From Shimia sp039969785 (GTDB lineage Bacteria; Pseudomonadota; Alphaproteobacteria; Rhodobacterales; Rhodobacteraceae): a DNA stretch of 64,000 bases. The stretch is from positions 124,001 to 188,000 of the forward strand of contig NZ_JBDVNC010000037.1 of NCBI RefSeq assembly GCF_039969785.1, written 5' to 3'. The notes under the pieces are model-generated. The model was not told the DNA's origin. It was given only the letters and a program-made list of their open reading frames with translations, and ran no database searches. Within the stretch, counting starts at the first letter, position 1. The number at the start of each line of letters is the position of its first letter. Position numbers and translations under genes: made by a program. Of the stretch, positions 9,543 to 18,739 are shown one piece after another.

Positions 9543-10532
9543 ATGAAATTTACTAAATTCATGACATCCGTAGCCGTGGCTGCAGGATTGTTCGCCGGAC
9601 CTGTGGCCGCAGACGACATGCGGATCGCGTTGGTTGTTAAGGCGCTTGGCATCGGCTTTTTCGAAGCCGCTGCTGAAGGCGCAGAAGAAGCTGCCAAAGA
9701 GATTGGCGGTGTGGAAATCATCTATACTGGCCCAACTGACACCACTGCCGAAGGTCAGATCGAGGTGCTCAATTCCCTGATCGCGCAAAACGTGGACGCC
9801 ATCGCTGTCTCCGCCAACGATACCGACGCGCTGGTACCCACGCTGAAAAAAGCAATGCAGCGCGGCATCACCGTGATCTCGTGGGATTCCGGCGTGGCCG
9901 AAGATGGCCGTCAGGCACATCTGAACCCCTCGTCCAACGCGCTGATCGGCAACATGATCATTAAAATGGCCGCTGATCATCTGCCGGATGGCGGTGAAGT
10001 CGCGGTGTTGTCTGCCACCACTACATCAACAAACCAGAACATCTGGATTGAAGAGATGAACAAGGTGATGGGCAATTATGCGGGCATCGAGGTTGTTTCG
10101 ACCGTGTATGGCGATGATCTTGCCGACAAATCCTATCGCGAAGCGACAGGCCTGATGCAGTCACACCCCGATCTGGACGCAATCATCGCACCTACGTCCG
10201 TTGGTATCGTTGCTGCTGCTCAGGCCGTTGCCGATGCAGGCAAAATTGGTCAGGTTAATGTGACCGGGCTGGGGCTTCCCTCTGAAATGGCAGGCGCCAT
10301 CGAAAGCGGTGCATCTAAATCCTTTGCCATCTGGAACCCGATTGACCTGGGCTACTCGGCGACAATGCTCGCGCATCAGCTGGCAACCGAAGCTGCAACC
10401 GCCGCTCCGGGCGCCGAAATCGAAATTGGCCGCATGGGGTCGATTACGCTGGATGACACCAACGCTGCGGCAATGGCCGATCCGTTTGTCTATGACGCCG
10501 GCAATATCGATGATTTCAAAGATATCTTCTAA
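9543..10532 (+). CDS. rhaS: Rhamnose ABC transporter, periplasmic binding protein
   Basis: This 329-residue periplasmic sugar-binding protein of the ribose/rhamnose type (Peripla_BP_4 fold) captures rhamnose for the RhaTPQ importer. A Sec signal peptide (MKFTKFMTSVAVAAGLFAGPVAA, cleaved after VAA at about residue 23) is followed by MRIALVVKALGIGFFEAAAEG. Family patterns such as NDTDALVPTLKKAMQRGITVISWDS and LDAIIAPTSVGIVAAAQ are present. GGGAGG lies just upstream of the ATG. It is first after rhaR, and an intercistronic stem-loop follows it, which fits the usual higher level of binding protein relative to the membrane parts. Confidence 0.95.
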   Translation: MKFTKFMTSVAVAAGLFAGPVAADDMRIALVVKALGIGFFEAAAEGAEEAAKEIGGVEIIYTGPTDTTAEGQIEVLNSLIAQNVDAIAVSANDTDALVPTLKKAMQRGITVISWDSGVAEDGRQAHLNPSSNALIGNMIIKMAADHLPDGGEVAVLSATTTSTNQNIWIEEMNKVMGNYAGIEVVSTVYGDDLADKSYREATGLMQSHPDLDAIIAPTSVGIVAAAQAVADAGKIGQVNVTGLGLPSEMAGAIESGASKSFAIWNPIDLGYSATMLAHQLATEAATAAPGAEIEIGRMGSITLDDTNAAAMADPFVYDAGNIDDFKDIF

Positions 10533-10552
10533 GATTACTCCCAGAGTATCGG

Positions 10553-10574
10553 GGCGGTGTGCATGCGCACCGCC
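10553..10574 (+). other. Intercistronic stem-loop after rhaS
   Basis: A near-perfect inverted repeat (GGCGGTGTGC / GCGCACCGCC, one G-U pair) lies 20 bases after the rhaS stop and 55 bases before the rhaT start, with no strong U-run. Such hairpins after binding-protein genes typically protect the upstream mRNA or attenuate read-through; that role is inferred. Confidence 0.55.
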
Positions 10575-10628
10575 TTGGCACCAAATGAAAGACGCGCCCT
10601 AAGCGGGCCTTGCGACGGGGATGCGCAG

Positions 10629-12173
10629 ATGACCCATCACACACCAGACGGGACAAGTGACTTGGGACATGCGCCCATCCTGTCACTGGACAACATCACC
10701 AAAACATTTCCCGGGGTGAAAGCACTGGATGGCGTAGAGCTTCACCTCTACCCCGGTGAAGTGACCGCCCTGGTGGGCGAAAACGGCGCCGGAAAATCCA
10801 CAGTTGTCAAGACTTTGACTGGCATTTACCAACCTGACGGTGGCCAGATACTGCTTGACGGTCGGCCTGTTCATTTCCCAACCCCACAGGATGCCGCAGA
10901 TGCCGGTGTCACCGCCATTCATCAGGAAACGGTGCTGTTTGATGAACTGACTGTCGCGGAAAACGTGTTCATCGGCCACGCGCCCAAAACGCATCTGGGT
11001 CTGATCGACACCAAGGCCATGCACACAAAAACCACCGAGATTCTAACTTCAATCGGGGCCAAAATCGACGCTGGCGAAAAGCTGAAAGATCTCGGCATCG
11101 CCTCGCGCCATCTGGTCGCCATCGCGCGCGCCCTGTCTGTTGAGGCACGCGTTGTGATCATGGATGAACCCACCGCCGCGCTCAGCCAGACCGAAATCGA
11201 AGAATTATACGACCTGGTCGCCACGCTCAAGGCCCAAGGAAAAGCGATCTTGTTTATCTCACATAAGTTTGACGAGATTTTCCGCATTGCTGATCGCTAT
11301 ACGGTGTTTCGCGACGGACAATTTATTGGCGTCGGCAAAATGACCGACATCCAAGAGGCGGATCTCGTGCAGATGATGGTTGGCCGCGCCGTCGACCAGC
11401 TGTTCCCGAAACGCCATGCCGACATTGGCGACGAAGTGCTCAAAGTCGTTGGCTATAGCCATCCAACCGAGTTTGAAGACATCAACTTTTCCCTGCACAA
11501 GGGCGAAATCCTCGGGTTTTACGGGTTGGTTGGCGCAGGGCGTTCTGAGTTTATGCAGTCTCTTATCGGGATCACGCGTCCTTCTAAAGGGGCCGTGCGG
11601 GTCGATGGCAAAGTGCGCATCATCCGCTCACCCGCCGACGCCATCAAATCCGGCATTGTTTACGTACCGGAAGACCGCGGCAGACAAGGCACCATTCTGG
11701 ACATGCCAATCTTTCAGAACGTGACCCTGCCTTCTCTGACCAGGACATCCCGACAAGGGTTTATCCAATTGGCCGAAGAATTCGCCCTTGCCCGGGAATA
11801 TACCGAACGGCTCGATCTGCGGGCCGCGTCATTGGACACAAACGTTGGCGCGCTGTCGGGCGGCAATCAACAAAAAGTGGTCATTGCCAAATGGCTGGCG
11901 ACCCAACCCAAAGTCATCATTCTCGATGAACCCACCAAAGGCATCGACATCGGCTCTAAGGCCGCCGTGCATGACTTTATGTCAGAATTGGCGGCTCAGG
12001 GATTGTCGGTCATCATGGTCAGCTCAGAAATTCCTGAAATTCTGGGCATGTCCGACCGGGTTATCGTAATGCGAGAGGGCCGCATGGCCGCCGAACTTGA
12101 ACGGGATGACCTCAGCCCCGAAACCCTTGTGCGCCACGCCGTTGGCATCAGCGTCAAAGGAGAAGCGGCATGA
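10629..12173 (+). CDS. rhaT: Rhamnose ABC transporter, ATP-binding protein
   Basis: This 514-residue double ATPase has the RbsA/XylG layout and powers rhamnose import. The first half carries Walker A GENGAGKST (about 50-58), a degenerate signature (GIASRHLVAIARALS) and Walker B VVIMDEPTAAL. The second half has a weak Walker A (GLVGAGRSEF), the full signature LSGGNQQKVVIAKWL and VIILDEPTKGID. This asymmetry is normal for the family. ATG 10629 is chosen because the extra upstream residues from 10557 cross the stem-loop region and look non-coding; the ribosome site is weak. The stop overlaps the rhaP start by 4 bases, indicating translational coupling. Confidence 0.94.
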   Translation: MTHHTPDGTSDLGHAPILSLDNITKTFPGVKALDGVELHLYPGEVTALVGENGAGKSTVVKTLTGIYQPDGGQILLDGRPVHFPTPQDAADAGVTAIHQETVLFDELTVAENVFIGHAPKTHLGLIDTKAMHTKTTEILTSIGAKIDAGEKLKDLGIASRHLVAIARALSVEARVVIMDEPTAALSQTEIEELYDLVATLKAQGKAILFISHKFDEIFRIADRYTVFRDGQFIGVGKMTDIQEADLVQMMVGRAVDQLFPKRHADIGDEVLKVVGYSHPTEFEDINFSLHKGEILGFYGLVGAGRSEFMQSLIGITRPSKGAVRVDGKVRIIRSPADAIKSGIVYVPEDRGRQGTILDMPIFQNVTLPSLTRTSRQGFIQLAEEFALAREYTERLDLRAASLDTNVGALSGGNQQKVVIAKWLATQPKVIILDEPTKGIDIGSKAAVHDFMSELAAQGLSVIMVSSEIPEILGMSDRVIVMREGRMAAELERDDLSPETLVRHAVGISVKGEAA

Positions 12174-13147
12174 CTGTGCTGAAATCCCGCGAAGCGATCC
12201 TTGCAGGCGCCATTCTGTGTTTGCTGCTGATCATTGCGACGCGCTTTTCCGGTTTTGTTGCGCCCAACAACCTGATTGCCGTGTTCACCGACACGTCGCC
12301 GCTGATGATCCTTGCGGTGGGACAAATGGCGGTGATCCTGTCGCGCTGTATTGACCTGTCTGTGGCGGCAAATCTGGCACTCACCGGCATGGTATGCGCC
12401 ATGATCAATGTCGCAGCACCAGACCTGCCGGTTGCGGTCATTCTGGTTGTGTCCCTGATTATGGGGGCCGCCTTGGGGGCGATCAATGGCATACTGGTGT
12501 GGAAACTCAGCATCCCGCCCATCGTCGTCACGCTGGGCACAATGACCATTTTTCGCGGCATCATATTTCTTCTGACCGAAGGCAAATGGATCAACGCCCA
12601 CGAGATGAGTCCGATTTTCACAGGGTTTCCCCGGACCAGTGTTCTGGGCATGCCCGTCCTTGGCTGGATCGCCATTGTCGTTGCCGGGGTGATGATCGTG
12701 GTCATGGCGCGCACTACGCTGGGGCGGTCTATCTATGCGGTTGGCGGCAATCCTCACGCGGCGGTCTATACCGGCATCAATGTGGGCAAGACACAATTTG
12801 CTGCCTTTGTGATCTCCGGAATGCTTGCCGGGCTGACCGGCTATCTCTGGGTCGCGCGATATTCTGTGGCTTATGTCGACATTGCGGGCGGCTTCGAACT
12901 TGACGTGGTCGCGGCCTGCGTGATTGGCGGCGTATCCATTGCAGGCGGGGCCGGCACAGTTGTCGGCACGCTTTTGGGGGCCCTGTTTCTGGGCGTCGTC
13001 AAAAATGCACTGCCTGTTGTGGATATCTCGCCGTTCTGGCAGCTCGCCATTTCCGGTGCCGCGATCATTATCGCCGTCGCGTTTAACGCGCAATCCGGTC
13101 GCTCTAAAGGGCGCGTCATTCTCAAATCTGCGGAGCATGCACAATGA
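12170..13147 (+). CDS. rhaP: Rhamnose ABC transporter, permease 1
   Basis: This 325-residue inner-membrane permease is of the ribose/xylose family (BPD_transp_2). About ten hydrophobic segments are visible, with the conserved IDLSVAANLALTGM stretch near residue 60 (the DLSVG-like motif that contacts the ATPase system in this family) and VVTLGTMTIFRGI near 120. GGNPHAAVYTGINV and GGVSIAGGAGTVVGTLLGAL are further family marks. It starts inside the rhaT stop (ATGA overlap) and in turn overlaps the rhaQ start by 4 bases, so the pair is translated in a coupled manner and presumably forms the heterodimeric channel. Confidence 0.93.
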   Translation: MTVLKSREAILAGAILCLLLIIATRFSGFVAPNNLIAVFTDTSPLMILAVGQMAVILSRCIDLSVAANLALTGMVCAMINVAAPDLPVAVILVVSLIMGAALGAINGILVWKLSIPPIVVTLGTMTIFRGIIFLLTEGKWINAHEMSPIFTGFPRTSVLGMPVLGWIAIVVAGVMIVVMARTTLGRSIYAVGGNPHAAVYTGINVGKTQFAAFVISGMLAGLTGYLWVARYSVAYVDIAGGFELDVVAACVIGGVSIAGGAGTVVGTLLGALFLGVVKNALPVVDISPFWQLAISGAAIIIAVAFNAQSGRSKGRVILKSAEHAQ

Positions 13148-14145
13148 GCCTGACTGATAACGCCCCCCGTCAGATCCCAGACCGTCTGCGCTCGCCGTTA
13201 CAGGCCAGACTGGTCAGCTGGGAAAGCCTCTTGCTGGCGGTCGCCATCGCGATCTTCATCGTCAATTCAATGGCCTCCCCCTATTTCCTGAACGCATGGA
13301 ACCTGTCGGACGCCACGTTTAACTTTACCGAAAAGGCCATGATTGCCTTTGCCATGGCCTTGCTGATCATCTCGGGCGAGATTGACCTGTCGGTGGCCGC
13401 AATCATAGCGCTGGCCTCGACCGCCATGGGTGTGGCGATGGAAATGGGCGCGGGCACCCCGGTTTTGGTGTTGGTCGGGCTTGGCACAGGGCTACTCTGC
13501 GGTGCTTTTAACGGCGCGCTGGTGACCAGACTGGGACTGCCGTCCATTGTTGTCACCATCGGCACGATGAGCCTGTTTCGTGGCATCAGCTATATTGTCC
13601 TCGGAGACGAAGCGTTTCGCGGATATCCCAGCTCGTTTGCGTGGTTTGGTCAGGGCTATGTGTTCTGGGTCATCTCCGTAGAGTTTGTGATCTTTGTGGT
13701 GCTGGCGCTGATCTTTGGCGTGCTGCTGCATAAAACCAACTTTGGCCGCATGGTCTATGCAACCGGCAACAACGCCACCGGCGCGCTGTTTTCCGGCGTG
13801 CGGGTGGATCGTGTCAAAATGATCCTGTTTCTGCTGACCGGTTTGATGTCCGGTCTGGCAGCGGTTTGCCTCACATCCCGGCTGGGCTCGACCAGACCTT
13901 CCATCGCCTCGGGTATGGAGCTGGAAGTTGTCACCATGGTGGTGCTGGGCGGAGTCAATATTCTGGGCGGCTCCGGTTCAATCCCCGGGGTTGTGATCGC
14001 CGCCTTTGTCATGGGCCTCGTGACATTTGGCCTTGGCCTGCTCAATGTACCGGGCATTGTCATGTCGATCTTTATCGGGCTGCTGCTGATTGGGGTGATT
14101 GCATTGCCACGCCTCTGGGGCATGTGGCGCAAAAAGGCGGACTGA
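13144..14145 (+). CDS. rhaQ: Rhamnose ABC transporter, permease 2
   Basis: This 333-residue permease is a paralogue of the preceding gene, with the same landmarks: IDLSVAAIIALASTAMGV near residue 80, VVTIGTMSLFRGISY near 140, GNNATGALFSGVRVDRVK near 200 and GGVNILGGSGSIPGVV near 280. It keeps a longer hydrophilic N-terminus (about 25 residues) before the first helix. It overlaps the rhaP stop by 4 bases, and rhaM begins 3 bases after its own stop. It should pair with RhaP as the second half of the rhamnose channel. Which permease is called P or Q rests only on gene order as in rhizobia. Confidence 0.93.
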   Translation: MSLTDNAPRQIPDRLRSPLQARLVSWESLLLAVAIAIFIVNSMASPYFLNAWNLSDATFNFTEKAMIAFAMALLIISGEIDLSVAAIIALASTAMGVAMEMGAGTPVLVLVGLGTGLLCGAFNGALVTRLGLPSIVVTIGTMSLFRGISYIVLGDEAFRGYPSSFAWFGQGYVFWVISVEFVIFVVLALIFGVLLHKTNFGRMVYATGNNATGALFSGVRVDRVKMILFLLTGLMSGLAAVCLTSRLGSTRPSIASGMELEVVTMVVLGGVNILGGSGSIPGVVIAAFVMGLVTFGLGLLNVPGIVMSIFIGLLLIGVIALPRLWGMWRKKAD

Positions 14146-14148
14146 CCG

Positions 14149-14463
14149 ATGGAAAAATACGCATTCTGCATGACCCTGCACAAAGGTAAGCTGGATGAAT
14201 ACCGCAAACGCCATGATCAGATCTGGCCCGAACTTGCCGAACTGCTCAGACACGCCGGAGTACAGGATTACTCGATCCACTATCATGCCGCTACAAATCA
14301 GCTGTTTGGCGTGCTGTGGCGACGCGATGACCACACCATGGACGCACTGCCCGATCATCCTGTGATGAAACGCTGGTGGGCCCATATGGCTGACATCATG
14401 GAAACAAATGCCGATGCCAGCCCGGTTGCCGTTGAACTGGAACAGGTGTTTCACCTGCCATGA
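14149..14463 (+). CDS. rhaM: L-rhamnose mutarotase
   Basis: This 104-residue cytosolic enzyme (called RhaU in rhizobia) interconverts the alpha and beta anomers of L-rhamnose so that the isomerase receives its preferred form. The family-typical YRKRHDQIWPEL segment holds the catalytic histidine near residue 22-24. YSIHYH and the tryptophans in RWWAHMADIM near 75-82 match the YiiL/RhaM fold, and the length is standard. It starts 3 bases after the rhaQ stop and its stop overlaps rhaK by 4 bases, so it is firmly part of the operon. Confidence 0.93.
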   Translation: MEKYAFCMTLHKGKLDEYRKRHDQIWPELAELLRHAGVQDYSIHYHAATNQLFGVLWRRDDHTMDALPDHPVMKRWWAHMADIMETNADASPVAVELEQVFHLP

Positions 14464-15845
14464 CCAACCCGGCCAGCGCTCGCAACAATATTGCCGTTAT
14501 CGATGTCGGAAAGACCAACGCCAAACTGGCCCTTGTCGATGGCAACACCCTGACAGAGATGGCCGTGGTGACGCGCCCAAACACAGTTCTGCCTGCACCG
14601 CCCTACCCCCATTTCGACCTCAAAGGCCATTGGGCGTTCTTCCTCAACCACCTCGCCACGTTTCAGGCGAACCACGGTGTCGACGCCATCTCGATCACCA
14701 CCCACGGCGCCTCAATTGTGCTGCTGCAAGAAGACGGCGCACTTGCCACGCCCATGCTGGATTACGAACACCCCGGCCCGGATAGCCTCGCGGATACCTA
14801 CAGCGCATTACGTCCCGGTTTTGCAGAAACCGGCTCGCCACATCTGCCCGGCGGGCTCAATGGCGGGGCGCAATTACACTGGTTGTTCGAAACCGACCCT
14901 GCCCTGCTGGCACGCACCAGACACATCATCACCTACCCGCAATATTGGGGTTTTCGGCTTACCGGACATGTGGCGTGTGACGTGACCTCGCTGGGATGCC
15001 ACACAGACCTGTGGAACCCGTGGGAGGCCAAACCCTCGTCGCTGGTGGAACGCCTTGGCATCTCTGAAAAACTGGCAGCTGCCCAAAATGCCTCTGACAT
15101 TCAGGGCCCACTGACCCGGACTGTGTGTCAGGCCACCGGCCTCTCGCCCGATACGCCGGTCACATGCGGTATTCACGACAGCAACGCATCGCTGGTGCCG
15201 CATCTCAGCCAAAACGGCGACCCTATTTCCGTTGTGTCCACAGGCACCTGGGTGGTGTGCATGGCCGTTGGCGGGCAGCCGAAACATCTGGACGCCGCGC
15301 GTGACACGCTGGTCAACGTCAACGCATTCGGAACGCCTGTACCCTCCGCCCGTTTCATGGGCGGGCGGGAATATGAAATGATACGCAACGGCGCGCAGGC
15401 ATCGCCAACCGAAACAGATCGTGCATCGGTGCTCGCAAATGATGTCATGCTGCTCCCGTCCGTTGTTAGTGACAGTGGACCGTTTGCCGGCCGGAAAATG
15501 CGCTGGACCCACGCACCAGAAACCGACGGCCAGCGCATCTATGCGCTGTCGCTGTATCTCGCGATGATGACTGACACTTGCCTTGAGCTGGCTGGCGGCA
15601 AAGGCACAACCGTCGTCGAAGGACCCTTTGCAAAAAATGCCGACTATATCGACATGCTTGCGGTGCTGCGGCCTGACGGCGTTGAGACTGCAAGCTCGGC
15701 AACCGGCACCAGCGTGGGTGCGGCCATGCTACTGGTGAACTCTGGCAGGGCGGAAACAACCAGGGCACTCACGCCCCCGACCAAAGCTGACTTGATGAGA
15801 TACGCGCAAAACTGGCGCAATCGCGTTGCATCACACGTCAGCTGA
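14460..15845 (+). CDS. rhaK: Rhamnulokinase-type FGGY carbohydrate kinase
   Basis: This 461-residue FGGY-family kinase should phosphorylate L-rhamnulose at O1 with ATP. The N-terminal domain begins NIAVIDVGKTNAKLALVD (the DxGKTN phosphate loop, about 9-26), followed by DAISITTHGASIVLL and GGLNGGAQLHWLFE. The C-terminal ATPase half shows CGIHDSNASLVPHL, VVSTGTWVVCM (about 257-267) and GGKGTTVVEGPFAKN. It is a divergent FGGY kinase of the rhizobial RhaK kind rather than E. coli RhaB, and in rhizobia RhaK is also needed for rhamnose uptake. It is the last gene of the operon and overlaps rhaM by 4 bases. Confidence 0.92.
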   Translation: MTNPASARNNIAVIDVGKTNAKLALVDGNTLTEMAVVTRPNTVLPAPPYPHFDLKGHWAFFLNHLATFQANHGVDAISITTHGASIVLLQEDGALATPMLDYEHPGPDSLADTYSALRPGFAETGSPHLPGGLNGGAQLHWLFETDPALLARTRHIITYPQYWGFRLTGHVACDVTSLGCHTDLWNPWEAKPSSLVERLGISEKLAAAQNASDIQGPLTRTVCQATGLSPDTPVTCGIHDSNASLVPHLSQNGDPISVVSTGTWVVCMAVGGQPKHLDAARDTLVNVNAFGTPVPSARFMGGREYEMIRNGAQASPTETDRASVLANDVMLLPSVVSDSGPFAGRKMRWTHAPETDGQRIYALSLYLAMMTDTCLELAGGKGTTVVEGPFAKNADYIDMLAVLRPDGVETASSATGTSVGAAMLLVNSGRAETTRALTPPTKADLMRYAQNWRNRVASHVS

Positions 15846-15894
15846 TGAACTGATATTCGAACCTCCGAACAACACTGACGCTCAAAACCAAAAA

Positions 15895-17046
15895 TCAGAT
15901 ATTTGCTCTGCGCAAGGATACGAGCGCGATACTGGCCGCAGCCAGTGCCGCCCCTAAGAAACTGAATTCAAGCATGCCCCACCCCCCTGTTTCCAGAATA
16001 AAACCAGACAGCGGTGCGCCCAACAACACCATTGCTCCACCAGCTTGAGCGATAGCTCCAATAGTACGCGCAGCCGCATCAGCGGAGTCCGTAACGACAG
16101 GGACAGACGTGAAAATGGCCGCCGCTGTCAGACCGCACGCAAATGCAAACACGGCCCGCAGTACCGACCCATCCGACGCAGTTTCAGGAAAGCAGAACGC
16201 CGCACAACACCCGATCAGCAGAAAACCAGGCGAAATAAGCCTGGGCGGAAGCGCCCCATCAGTGCGCGCAAATAAAAACGCCGCAGTAAAACTGCCCAGC
16301 GGCACAAAAAGCGGCACAACGGCGGCGGACACCATTTGCGGACCTGACGTTGCTGTATAGCTCGGCGAAAATGTGAAAAAGCCAATCGACAAAAACGCAT
16401 AAACCCCAAAAGAGACAACCAGAGCCCAAGCGATTTTCGCTTTGCCAACCGGGTCTGAACCCCGGGCTGTTTTAGGTTGCGCATCAGCCAGAATGATAAG
16501 GACCAAAAACGCGACCACGCCCATTGCGCCGGCATAGGCGAACCAAATGTCTTGCAACTGAGCGCCTTGAGGCATCACGCCGCTCAGCCCATTGGACAGC
16601 GCAAATCCAACAGGTACAAAACTGCTCCACAACGCGAGAAATACCCGTCGCAAGCTGTCTGGCGCTTTGACGGCCAGATAAGATGGCGCTGCGATCACCG
16701 TGATTATGTGACCCGCGGCTTCGATGACGCGGGCCGCGATCATCAGCGGCAGGGTGTCTGCAAAGGCAAACAACACCGCACCCACCGCCATCGCGATCGC
16801 ACCCAGTTTAATGGCAAGCACAAGCCCAAACGAAGTAATCACCCGCGCGGCCGGGATCGCAAACAAGGCCACAAAAAGTGTCACAAGCGAGGTCAGCCAC
16901 CCGATGGTGGGATGACTGAACCCAAATTCATCACCCAGACGCACCGCATACGGCGCGATCCGACCCAGTTGCAGACCTGTGCTGTACCCCAGCAACAATA
17001 CAACGAGGCATGATAACAGTGGTTTAATGGGTTGTGCGGATCTCAT
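15895..17046 (-). CDS. MFS transporter (CynX/NimT-like)
   Basis: This 383-residue membrane protein has about 12 hydrophobic segments. The first half contains GYSTGLQLGRIAPYAVRLGDEFGF... followed by GWLTSLVTL, a pattern seen in CynX/NimT-like permeases that export or import small organic anions. ATG 17046 is used as start; the flanking sequence shows no strong ribosome site. It converges with rhaK across about 50 bases and diverges from the aldo/keto reductase. Nothing in it points to rhamnose, and the substrate is unknown. Confidence 0.8.
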   Translation of the reverse strand: MRSAQPIKPLLSCLVVLLLGYSTGLQLGRIAPYAVRLGDEFGFSHPTIGWLTSLVTLFVALFAIPAARVITSFGLVLAIKLGAIAMAVGAVLFAFADTLPLMIAARVIEAAGHIITVIAAPSYLAVKAPDSLRRVFLALWSSFVPVGFALSNGLSGVMPQGAQLQDIWFAYAGAMGVVAFLVLIILADAQPKTARGSDPVGKAKIAWALVVSFGVYAFLSIGFFTFSPSYTATSGPQMVSAAVVPLFVPLGSFTAAFLFARTDGALPPRLISPGFLLIGCCAAFCFPETASDGSVLRAVFAFACGLTAAAIFTSVPVVTDSADAAARTIGAIAQAGGAMVLLGAPLSGFILETGGWGMLEFSFLGAALAAASIALVSLRRANI

Positions 17047-17195
17047 CCGTGACTTGTGACGTGAAATGACCAGACTGCCAATCGCATATTGCGACCCAAA
17101 GTCTTTTCGCCTGTGAAAAGATCATTGCAGTCTGCATCATGGATGCGAAACACCCTTTGTGGCTTCATGCTGAGCAAGCATTAAGGAGCCGCATC

Positions 17196-18182
17196 ATGAA
17201 ATTCCTCGAAACAGACATATCCCCTCTGGGCATGGGATGCTGGCCGATTGGCGGCGCGATGTATGCGGGCGATCAGCCCCTTGGGTACACTAATACGAAT
17301 GATGCCGACTCCATTCGAACTATTCATGCCGCTCTTGCGTCCGGGATCACGCTCTTTGATACCGCCCCGGCCTATGGGGCTGGTCACGCCGAACGGCTTT
17401 TGTCCCGCGCGCTCAGGGGCAGACCTGAGGCGCTGATCGTTACAAAGATCGGCACCGGAATCGACGAGCAGACCAGGCAGATCACGGCAGATGAAACCGA
17501 TCCGGCCAGTGTTCTGCCAGCCATAGATCAAAGCCTGTCCCGGCTGGGGCGCGACCGCATCGACTTGCTGCTGTTACATCTGAATTCCCTGCCCGTGGCA
17601 CAGGCAGAAGCCATTTTTGACGAGGTGGAAGAGGCCTGCAAAGCCGGAAAAGTACGGTCCTATGGGTGGAGCACCGATTTCACTCAAAGCGCCACTGCAT
17701 TTTCCGGGCGTCGTAATTTTGTGGCCATTGAACACGCGATGAACGTGCTTCTGGATGCCCCGGACATGCAAAAAGTCATCCATGGCAGCTCCCTTTTGGC
17801 CCTTATTCGCTCGCCTTTGGCCATGGGATTGTTGGGGGGAAATTACGGCGCAACCGACGTCATGCGGCCGGATGACATTCGCGCAACGTCCAATCCGCGC
17901 ACCGCCTATTTTGCCAACGGACGCCCGAACCCGGCCTTCCTTGCAAGGCTGGACGCGGTGCGCGAATTGCTGACATCCGACGGGCGCAGTCTGGTGCAAG
18001 GCGCGCTGGGGTGGCTCTGGGCCAAAGGGGACACCAATATTCCCATCCCGGGCGCGCGCACCGTGGAACAGATCGAAGGCATTGCCGGCGCGCTTGCCTT
18101 TGGCCCATTGCCAGGCGCTGTCATGGCGCAGATCGAAGCGCTGATTACACTGGATCCGGATAGCGCAGCACAAGCCAGATGA
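17196..18182 (+). CDS. Aldo/keto reductase
   Basis: This 328-residue TIM-barrel NAD(P)H oxidoreductase carries the whole AKR catalytic set: Asp in LFDTAPAYGAGHAE (about 51), Tyr five residues on, Lys in IVTKIGTG (about 80) and His in LLLLHLNS (about 130). The C-terminal cofactor-binding part (NIPIPGARTVEQIEGIAGAL) is intact. ATG 17196 is chosen because AAGGAG lies 7 bases upstream; the longer frame from 17139 has no such site. It may act on a sugar or aldehyde, and its position after the rhamnose locus is suggestive only. It diverges from the MFS gene through a 149-base gap. Confidence 0.88.
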   Translation: MKFLETDISPLGMGCWPIGGAMYAGDQPLGYTNTNDADSIRTIHAALASGITLFDTAPAYGAGHAERLLSRALRGRPEALIVTKIGTGIDEQTRQITADETDPASVLPAIDQSLSRLGRDRIDLLLLHLNSLPVAQAEAIFDEVEEACKAGKVRSYGWSTDFTQSATAFSGRRNFVAIEHAMNVLLDAPDMQKVIHGSSLLALIRSPLAMGLLGGNYGATDVMRPDDIRATSNPRTAYFANGRPNPAFLARLDAVRELLTSDGRSLVQGALGWLWAKGDTNIPIPGARTVEQIEGIAGALAFGPLPGAVMAQIEALITLDPDSAAQAR

Positions 18183-18363
18183 TGGAATTGGCCCGGCCGC
18201 GCGTCCAGACGCCAATATGGCTACCTCGGCCTGATTAATGCACGGGTTGTACCCGAAATGCGCCTTTTTGAAAGTTATTGCCCTCTCCAATTTGTCTCCA
18301 TACCCACTGCACATTTCAGCTCCAGACATGGTGCCCAAGAAGACAATTCAAATGGAGACCTAA

Positions 18364-18672
18364 ATGAACAGCACCCTTCTCTCATTGCCAGCCACAACAG
18401 CGCGCCGCACTCGGATCGCAACGTTTGGCATTGGGGTCGGCCTCGCACTTTTTGTTGCGAGCATGGCTGCGGGACAAAGCGGACCACCGCCGGGCGGCGG
18501 CAAATCCGGTCCCCCGCCAGAGGCGCTCTCGGCGTGCAACGGCAAAGCTATCGATGACTCATGTGAAATGAACACGCCGCGTGGCGGACAATCAGTTCCG
18601 GGACAATGTGTTACCACTCCGGACAAGCAACTGGCTTGCCTTCCCCAAGGTGCCCCGCCACCACAAAACTAA
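18364..18672 (+). CDS. Small secreted Pro/Gly-rich protein with four cysteines
   Basis: This 102-residue protein has an uncleaved-looking basic start (MNSTLLSLPATTARRTRIA), a hydrophobic signal segment (FGIGVGLALFVASMAAGQS) and a mature part opening with SGPPPGGGKSGPPPEAL. After that come four cysteines in ACNGK, DSCEM, GQCVT and LACLP, and it ends APPPQN. I know similar short exported proteins with the AC-GK...C...GxC...LAC pattern but no assigned function. GGAGA lies 8 bases upstream of the ATG. It converges with the response regulator gene. The PPPGGG stretch recurs in the neighbouring sensor kinase and flavoprotein, hinting at a shared periplasmic role. Confidence 0.7.
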   Translation: MNSTLLSLPATTARRTRIATFGIGVGLALFVASMAAGQSGPPPGGGKSGPPPEALSACNGKAIDDSCEMNTPRGGQSVPGQCVTTPDKQLACLPQGAPPPQN

Positions 18673-18697
18673 AGCGGGTTCCTTAGTCACAAGCCAG

Positions 18698-18736
18698 TCC
18701 GGTTTGCATGTCACACCCCGTGTCCTGCAAACCGGA
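18698..18736. terminator. Bidirectional hairpin between convergent genes
   Basis: A perfect 11-bp inverted repeat (TCCGGTTTGCA / TGCAAACCGGA) encloses a 17-base loop that can form a short inner stem. It fills the 67-base gap between the stops of the secreted protein and the response regulator, so it probably ends transcription in both directions. A, T-rich flanks (ACTTTAAT) follow on the right. Confidence 0.65.
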
Positions 18737-18739
18737 ACT

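Noticed and set aside
18243..18255. A 5-bp hairpin (CGGGT-TGT-ACCCG) after the aldo/keto reductase.
   Set aside because: It is too short and has no U-tract to be called a terminator.
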